A DNA stretch of 64,000 bases, taken from assembly GCA_014885115.2 (NCBI GenBank), contig WKLE02003690.1, positions 1-64,000 on the forward strand. Direction: 5' to 3'. The position numbers and the translations under genes were made by a program. The notes beneath the pieces are model-generated. The model ran no database searches. It worked only from the letters and a program-made list of their open reading frames with translations, and had not been told where the DNA came from. Source of the stretch: Asterionellopsis glacialis. Its lineage: Eukaryota; Bacillariophyta; Plagiogrammaphyceae; Rhaphoneidales; Asterionellopsidaceae. The stretch's first letter is position 1. Every line of letters starts with the position of its first letter. Shown piece after piece: positions 56,740-64,000 of the stretch.

Positions 56740-59700
56740 ATGAGGGAACATCATGATCAAGGACATGTGAGAGGACAGCAAAGGCAAGAGCAAAGTCAAA
56801 ATAATCGTGGCCTTGCTCATAAACGGAGACGAAGTGAAATGGCCTCGTTTGCTTCTCCCTCCGTCACATCGTCGTCATCGTCGCCATCAGTGTCTGCTGT
56901 TCTCACAGCAGCTAACCATAATGATTATAATAATAATAACGATAGAAATAGATATCATCATAAGCATCGAAGACGACCGTCAACATCATTGCCACCGGTC
57001 CAATCACCTACTGTTCCGCAACCAGACAATGATGGGAATGACTACTGTGATGGTTTGATTAGTACAAAGACAACAACGTCAACAACAACTCAAACAGCAT
57101 TTGGAAATATATTTGATATTGAAACATTATCTAATAAAGTATACATGAATGGATTTGATGTCATTGTTCTTTACGAGAATGATGAGAATGATTCGTCTCT
57201 TTCGCATAATGATACCAGTATTTCCTATGAAATATATCGGTACAATCATACAGTAGTTACTGCTGCAAATACTTCTAGTACCAACAAAAACAACAACAAA
57301 AGTTATTTTCATCCAACTAATACCGCAACTAAAAATTCTGATAGTAATACTCTTGTTGCAAATGAATGGGAGTTAGTCAAACAGGGAACAAACATACTGA
57401 ATCGTCATTCAAGTCGTACCATTACAACTACAGACAACACAACACATATTACACAAGCCGTACGAATAAGATTCGGAGCGGGAGGTGGAACAGAAAAAGA
57501 ATCAATAATCATGATGGAACCGAATAGTATACAATCGTTTTATATAACATTTACATCACCCCAATTGGTATACGAAACCCAACAACCACAACAGCAGCAA
57601 GAACAACAAGTGGGAGATGTGTTCATTCAAAATGAGAATCTAGCATTACGATTAGGTAGGACTGTCCATACATATCTACAATCGTTTTCGACAGCATCAA
57701 AAACAACAACGAAATCAACACCAAACAAGGACTCAACAACAGTTCTGAGTACAGATGGGAATGGGAATGGGAATGGGAATGGGAATGATACTTCACCTCC
57801 TCGAATATGGAGTGGCACTTTGTATTATACAGTAGAAGATGGTATATGCCCAACATTTGAAAATTCCGTCGTGAGTAATTCGATGACAACAACAATGCAT
57901 AATAATAATAATAACAACAACAACCTTGGTACGGAAACGGTTGCACCATCTATATCACTTGTACCATCATCGAAACCATCGACTTCTTCACAACCATCAT
58001 TAAAACCATCTACGTCGTCACAACCATCATTGTCACAATTTCCATCTACACATCCATCGCAATCGCAACAACCAAGTAAATCGGATGAACCTACATTTAG
58101 TATACATCCATCCTTGACACCATCCTCCGAACCATCTTTGAGTGCCGTGCCATCCGCAATACCAACACAGAATCCATCCATATCAACAGTGCCATCTACA
58201 CAACCATCCATAAGTTCTATACCATCTACAACAGAAACGCCTACTGATACAATTTCTACTATACCATCATTGTCATCTCAACCTAGTATTTCTATTCATC
58301 CATCCATGACTCCGTCATTGTCGGAATCACCATCCTCGACACCTGTACCAACCAAGGAGGAATCCATTCAACCATCTATAAGTATGAAACCATCAAAGTC
58401 AAGTCTACCGTCAGTTGTTCCATCCACAAGTACTCTGCCAACAACAACTGCAACTCCTACAGATGTGTCTTCTAATATCCCATCGGTGTCTTCTATCCCT
58501 ACTGCATCGATATACCCATCCACAACTCCCTCAATATCTGAGTTACCAACTACAACAGCTGTACCTACTAATGAGGGATCAGTTGAACCATCTATAAGTC
58601 ACAGACCATCTTCATCCGTTATACCATCCTTGATGCCATCAACAACTTCAACACCAACTGCAACGGTATCCCCTTCTACCGTTCAGTCGACTGTACCATC
58701 AACTTCATCTGAACCTAGTACTTCTACGTATCCTTCGATGTTTCCATCCATTTCACAATCACCATCGACAACCGCTTTGCCGACATCGATAACAAACTCG
58801 CCTTCAGTAACGTTGGAACCATCCATGACACCATCAATCACTAACATACCATCTGCAACAACCTCGCCATCGTTATTCCCATCACTCAGTGGGAGACCAA
58901 GTATAACACTGTCACCAACATCAACACAGTCCATTATACCGTCAACATCTAGTATGCCTACCAATTCTGTAGTTCCATCTTTGGTCCCAAGCAAAACTGG
59001 AACACCTACAATTACAAAAGTCCCAACGACTGGTCCATCGATCCTACCCTCTCTATCAGCAGAACCCAGTATATCAAATATTCCTTCGTTACCTCCCACC
59101 ATATCAATGTTTCCATCTGTAACATTGCTTCCCTCGAAAGATGCTTCAGTCCAACCATCTATTTCTATTGTACCAACTGATACAGTTCAACCGTCTATGT
59201 TGCCATCAATATCTACAGGTCCGTCAGTTACTGGTGTACCCACTGTCACGTCTTCAAGTGTACCATCCATGTCGCCACGCCCAAGTATGTCGAGAGCTCC
59301 GTCTTCTGCACCGACGCTTTCAGCTTCACCATCGATGTCAATGGTACCATCTGTACTCCCAACAGCCATGCCTACTGCAACAGCTGTCCCATCAACATCG
59401 AATTCACCATCTATCCAACCATCGACATCACAAATGCCCAGCACGTCTGGTCCTTCTCAAAGTCCGGAGCCTTCCATGACGCTTTATCCATCACTCAAAC
59501 CGTCTTTAGGGCCATCGACGTCCTCCCTACCATCTGCAAATCCAACATTCCTTAATTCAGCATCACCGACCAAGGTCCAATCTTCAGTGCCTTCTGTTTT
59601 CCCATCGTCGTTCCCAACAACTACGAGGTCGTTATCACCTTCAGTTGTACCATCCGTTCAGCCATCCTTGGGACCAAGCAATAACCCATCTTTGGCACCA

Positions 59701-62700
59701 TCGCTTTTAGAATCAACGGTGCCCACCATTACAGACTCGTCGTCACCTTCGACTGTACGATCTATTGTACCGTCTCTTCGTGCATCTTCCGGACCAAGCA
59801 ACATCCCATCTTTGACACCGTCACTTTCTATATCAGTGGTACCAACATTGACAGACTCATCACCTCCTTCGTTTGTAACGTCTAATCAACCATCTCTTCG
59901 TGCATCCTCGGTACCAAGCAATATCCCATCTTTGACACCGTCACTTTCTATATCAGTGGTGCCAACATTGACAGACTCATCGCCTCCTTCATTTGTAAGG
60001 TCTAATCAACCATCTCTTCGTGCATCCTCGGTACCAAGCAATATAGCATCTTTGCCACCGTCATTTTCTGCATCAGTGGTACCAACATTTACAGACTCAT
60101 CAGCACCTTCGACTGTACCATCCATTCGACCATCTTTGTCTCCTTCTGACCAGCTATCGTCGTCTCCAACAGTAGCTCAGTCTTTGTCTCCATCATTCCA
60201 TCCATCGGCAGCTCCGACTTTGGGGGATACCGTGATGCCTTCATCATCGCCTACCTTAAAGGAGATATCGTCAGAACCTACACCATTGCCATCAGTCCCA
60301 CAAGTACTTCCCACTGTACCGCCAACCAATGCTGTACAATCGGTTTTGTGTGCCATTCGACCAGATTTATGCTCCCTTTCACCGTCCATAAGTCCATACC
60401 CATCCTCGACGCCTCCGACTGTTTCACCAACCGTTCCTTTGGTTGTACCACCAGCTGATATCACATATGAGGTTTGTCTTTTAATTCCAGCGCTTTGTGT
60501 TGGACTTGAATCAGCATTACCGTCTACAACTCCATCCGTAGCATCCCCAAATCCACAATCAATGCCACCGACAATGACGACGACGACAGCAGTACCAAGT
60601 ATTGGCCCCACTTTGATTCCAATTTTGGGTTCACTGCCGTCTGCCACCCCTACGGCTATTATTTGTATTTTGAATCCAGAGGATTGCACATCATCGCCTT
60701 TCAGTCCTACATCAGGTGTCCCTTTGTCCACGCCAACGATGTCACCCTCGACTTTGGGTAGCACATCTGGTCCATCTCAACCAGCACTCTCAACAACACC
60801 AAGCAAAAGCTACATCCCAACAATCACTTTAATGCCAACAATAAGACCTACGTCAAGTCCAGCTCCGACCGAGAATCAAGTACCGTCGGTAACACCAACG
60901 CTTCAAGTATCTGTGACACCCTTCTTTTCGCCAGACGGTGCTAATTTAATTACTCTCGACCCCTGCACCGGGGAGTGTTCATCAGCCAGTCCCTGCTTCA
61001 CTGATGCCGGTTGTAGCTATCGAGACATGGTTACATTGGAGTGGTCTGTTCCATTCGATGCTTGTAACTTTGGTGCCCAATATTGTGATTACTGCTATTC
61101 TCAAGCAATGTGCGCTATTGTAACAACGCTCCCACCTTCCATTCATCCCACTGAATCACCATCTAAGAGCTACCAGCCTTCTCTTTCTGCCCGTCCTTCA
61201 ACATTGCCCACCTTAACGGCTTCCCCTACAACCACAGTGTCTCCGTCACGCACACCCAGCTTCGTGCCCACGTCTCTGCCTTCAATTGCCTTAAGCATCA
61301 GCCCGTCAGAGCAAGAAACAAGCCCTGCGGGTTCCACTCAGATGCCAACACATACATTACGACCAACCACTAATCAATGCGTACAGTGTGGAATAGCTGC
61401 GCCTTGCTTTGATAAAGAGGGGTGTAGCCACCGGAATATGGCGACATTCGAATGGAATGCTCCATATGACGGTTGTAATGGAGCTGGAATCTGTGAGTCG
61501 TGTTTCCCTCGAGCTAGTTGTCGTGTACAAAATGAAGGGGAAACCCCCACCGTTGATTCGATCACTGATCTATGTTCACCATGTTTTTCGGCTGAGCAGT
61601 GTTTTGATGAGATCGGTTGTTCTTTTCGTGATAAGACAACAGGGAAATGGACGAGCGTTTACTCAGGATGCAATGATGGAGCAAATAAGTGTGACCTGTG
61701 CTTTCCTCAAACAACTTGCACTTCGATTCCACAACCTACAGCAATCCAGCCTACAGCAATCCAGCCTACAGCAATGCCTGTATTTCAAGGCGAAGTTGAG
61801 GTTCCATCTGACATGTTACCAGGAGAAAGCCCTGTTGTTTTCGTACCGTCATCTGGTGATATAATTTCGTCAACAACAAACGCAAGGACTTGCTCAAGCT
61901 ACAACCAAGACATACAATATACTAATGTCGTCATAGATTTTCGGTATACAGTTTCCGCAAAGGAAGAAACTTTCGATCTTCCTAAACTTTTACCTTCTAT
62001 ACAAATGTATATTTTGGAGAAAATGGAGATTCTTCTTAGTTGCCTCTCGAATTCACGTATTGATGAAGATAGTGTAGTGCGGGTATTTTACAGTGACGAC
62101 AAGCCTGTATCAATCTTGAGTAAGTTTATCCGACTAGGTTGCGCTCCGAACCAAAGCAATGATTTCCACAAGTGTTCAAATTTCTAACTTCGTATTTTCT
62201 TTCAAATTAACAGAGGCATGCGCAGCATCTCAGTCAGGGCTGTCATACTGCCGACATGTTGATAGCACGATCTTGTTGACGACAACCGGAGTATCTGCTG
62301 AGGAAGTAGCCACAGAGGCGCTTTCTACCGTGCAAAGTATCATTCAGAGTGATGATATTTTGGTGTTATTTCCTAATCAGACCATTGTCGAATACTCGGT
62401 ACGACAGGTTCCTGGCAAAGACCCATCTGAACTTGGTCCCGCTCTACGGGGGGATAACAAGTTAGGTGCAGTGATTATTGGCGTGGCTGCTGGATCATTT
62501 GGTTTCGTGGTGCTTGTTGCAATAATCTTGTTCTTGCGATGTCGGCGACGCCGAGGTTTTATCTACAGCTCCCCTGTCTTCAATACAACCAATAACATCT
62601 TCCCGGAAGACAGCGTGAAAGAAGCATTCGTCCCTTCGAAACATGAGTCTCAGCTATCTCTATCAATGCATCATCTGGATGAAGAATCTGCACTCCTTCA

Positions 62701-64000
62701 ATCTACGGCAGATGAAATGCATTCCAGTTTTCGCGAAGATATCATGGATGACCCGGGCTCCCACCAAGATCCAGTCATACTTGGGGGTGTTGATGCAAGT
62801 ACACAGGAACAAATTTTGCAGGATGAGATTGCTGAACAACATGAGCCCTGTTCGGAGGATCTTGCTTCGGAGGAAAATACTTTTGACGACGAATCAAGAA
62901 CAGAAACGGATGATGATAGCGAGGACCAAGAAAGTTATGCTTCTGCCAATATGTATTCACAAATATATGCCGAGGCACAGAGCGAGGCACAGAGTATGCA
63001 CAGCCAATTTACTCCAGAGAGTGGTGTTTTGTATATGGATGGCTCGAGATTTGTAGGTGGAATACAGTTTTCTTCCCCGGATGATGGAGTTTCGAATGTT
63101 ACCGATGCAGAGGATTATGATGGAGCTAGCGATCAACCGACAGCATCAGTACAGGTGTCCTTGGCAAAGATTGATGACGGATTGAGCAATGTTGAGCCGG
63201 ACAACGACGCATATGATAATATGATGAGTGTCTTAATTCAAGAAGGAATAGAATTTCTGGGAGAGTCGAGCGCTTCGTCGTCAAAAAGTGTTGCGTTTTC
63301 TGATTGGGTTTTTGATGATTTGCGAAGCTCTGCACCAAGTGTGGAAGCAAATAGTATCGATTTCTCAAGCTGGATTTTTAGCAAAGAAGAAGCATCAATT
63401 TTACGCCAGCGAGCACAAGATAACACAGATATTCCTCCTTGGCAAATGAAGCATAAACATCCTCCATCCACTGAGGATAGAAACAAAGAGGATTCCGCAT
63501 CTGGTTTGTTCTCTGCGTGGGTCTACGATGACGAGAAGCAAACTCAGAATTCTGTGCAATATTCTGACTGGGTGTACGAAGGATCAGACAACAGTTCCCT
63601 CAGGGCCACCGATAGGGCATTTGCACCGGACAAGGCGCCTATGATACATTCAGACTTGGAAGATTTCGGAAGCCACCGAAGTGCTTCAAGTCGTTCTTCA
63701 GCTTTTGATTCAGTTGATAGTTCAGAAATCGGCCACAGGCTGTCAGCCTTAGGAAGTGACGGAAATGTTGACTTAAATTATGCCAAACCTGATTTTGTGT
63801 CTCCAGAAGGAGAGAACCTAGAAGGTGCTGATGAAGATAATTCTGAATCTGATGATGAAAGTATGCATATTGGTGGCGCATGTCTTGGTGGTAATACGGA
63901 GGGGGGGGGGGACCCATATTCATCAGGTGTCGTAAAAGGCCAGTCGAGTTTTTACAGTTGCTCTTCAGGCTTTCATTCGAGTGCAAATCCACCATCGGAC
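56740..64000 (+). CDS. Giant PSxxPS-repeat type I membrane protein, partial (continues past window end)
   Basis: Exon 1 is 56740-62119; a 94-bp GTAAGT...AACAG intron follows; exon 2 is 62214-64000 and stays open to the window end. Product so far: over 2300 residues. A basic, low-complexity N-terminus leads into a beta-rich domain found in many diatom surface proteins (about 118-385: FGNIFDIETLSNKVYMNGFD ... IWSGTLYYTVEDG). Next is a PSxxPS/Thr/Ser region from about 400 to 1400. Three homologous Cys modules follow (CFTDAGCSYRDMVTLEW, CFDKEGCSHRNMATFEW, CFDEIGCSFRDKTTGKW). A membrane-proximal domain spans the intron, then a transmembrane helix (62463-62537, VIIGVAAGSFGFVVLVAIILF) and a basic stop-transfer RCRRRR. 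The acidic cytoplasmic tail has four [FY]S[DSA]W[VI][FY] motifs. It is probably a cell-wall-linked or adhesion receptor. No signal peptide is visible at ATG 56740. Confidence 0.85.
57758..57786 (+). repeat. GGGAAT hexamer microsatellite inside coding sequence
   Basis: Several tandem GGGAAT units encode Gly-Asn repeats (GNGNGN). The unit is a multiple of three, so copy-number change would alter protein length without a frameshift. Confidence 0.7.

Noticed and set aside
60177..60764. 195-codon minus-strand frame and similar ones within the PSxxPS region
   Set aside because: Antisense of the Pro/Ser repeat reads as Gly/Asp/Val repeats; no independent evidence for a gene.

Overview
This 64 kb window is eukaryotic nuclear DNA and very probably comes from a diatom or a close photosynthetic stramenopile. 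The support is: spliced genes with GT-AG introns of roughly 80-510 bp; an APS kinase / ATP sulfurylase / pyrophosphatase triple fusion of the kind known from diatoms and other algae with secondary plastids; plastid presequences with an SAF- or ASGF-type cleavage motif; very long Pro-Ser-Thr 'PSxxPS' surface proteins; and CGxGTTC cysteine repeats. There is no operon organisation, no CRISPR array, and no tRNA or rRNA gene that I could recognise.

Layout, left to right. At 1-8 kb lie a small 8-cysteine secreted protein, a membrane-anchored staphylococcal-nuclease (LCL3-like) gene, V-ATPase subunit B, and a three-exon secreted subtilisin-type protease. At 9-19 kb lie SRP72, a plastid-targeted PDZ protein, and the sulfate-activation triple fusion. 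At 19-26 kb lies a class III nucleotidyl cyclase with a DUF5939-like N-terminal region, broken by a frameshift in a G6 run and two in-frame stops, followed by a three-exon membrane protein of unknown function. At 26-34 kb lie an ACOT11/12-type thioesterase with a START domain, a degenerate HD-domain protein, a small two-repeat protein, and a secreted metallophosphoesterase.

At 34-36 kb there are two tandem paralogous small spliced genes. At 36-45 kb lie a split-HMG-box protein, a homologue of the KICSTOR subunit KICS2 (C12orf66), and a prolyl 4-hydroxylase. A decayed copy of the 3' end of the KICS2-like gene follows the hydroxylase. At 44.5-52.6 kb lie a four-part extracellular fusion (sugar dehydrogenase, PKD, multicopper oxidase, bulb-lectin-like) and a secreted beta-helix protein. 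At 52.8-64 kb lie a cGMP-dependent-type protein kinase and, divergent from it, a giant PSxxPS type I membrane protein that runs off the window.

Themes. Several genes belong to the cell surface or secretory path: the protease, metallophosphoesterase, oxidase fusion, beta-helix protein and giant PSxxPS protein. Two belong to cyclic-nucleotide signalling: the cyclase and the cNMP-dependent kinase. One appears to belong to nutrient/TORC1 control (KICS2-like). I see no evidence that these neighbours act as one cluster. Intergenic DNA carries a striking excess of short palindromic words: TACCWGGTA, TACCGGTA and CTCTAGAG. Splice junctions were placed by eye from GT/AG sites, reading phase and domain continuity. 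The summed exon lengths of every spliced model are divisible by three, except the broken cyclase and the gene that runs off the window.
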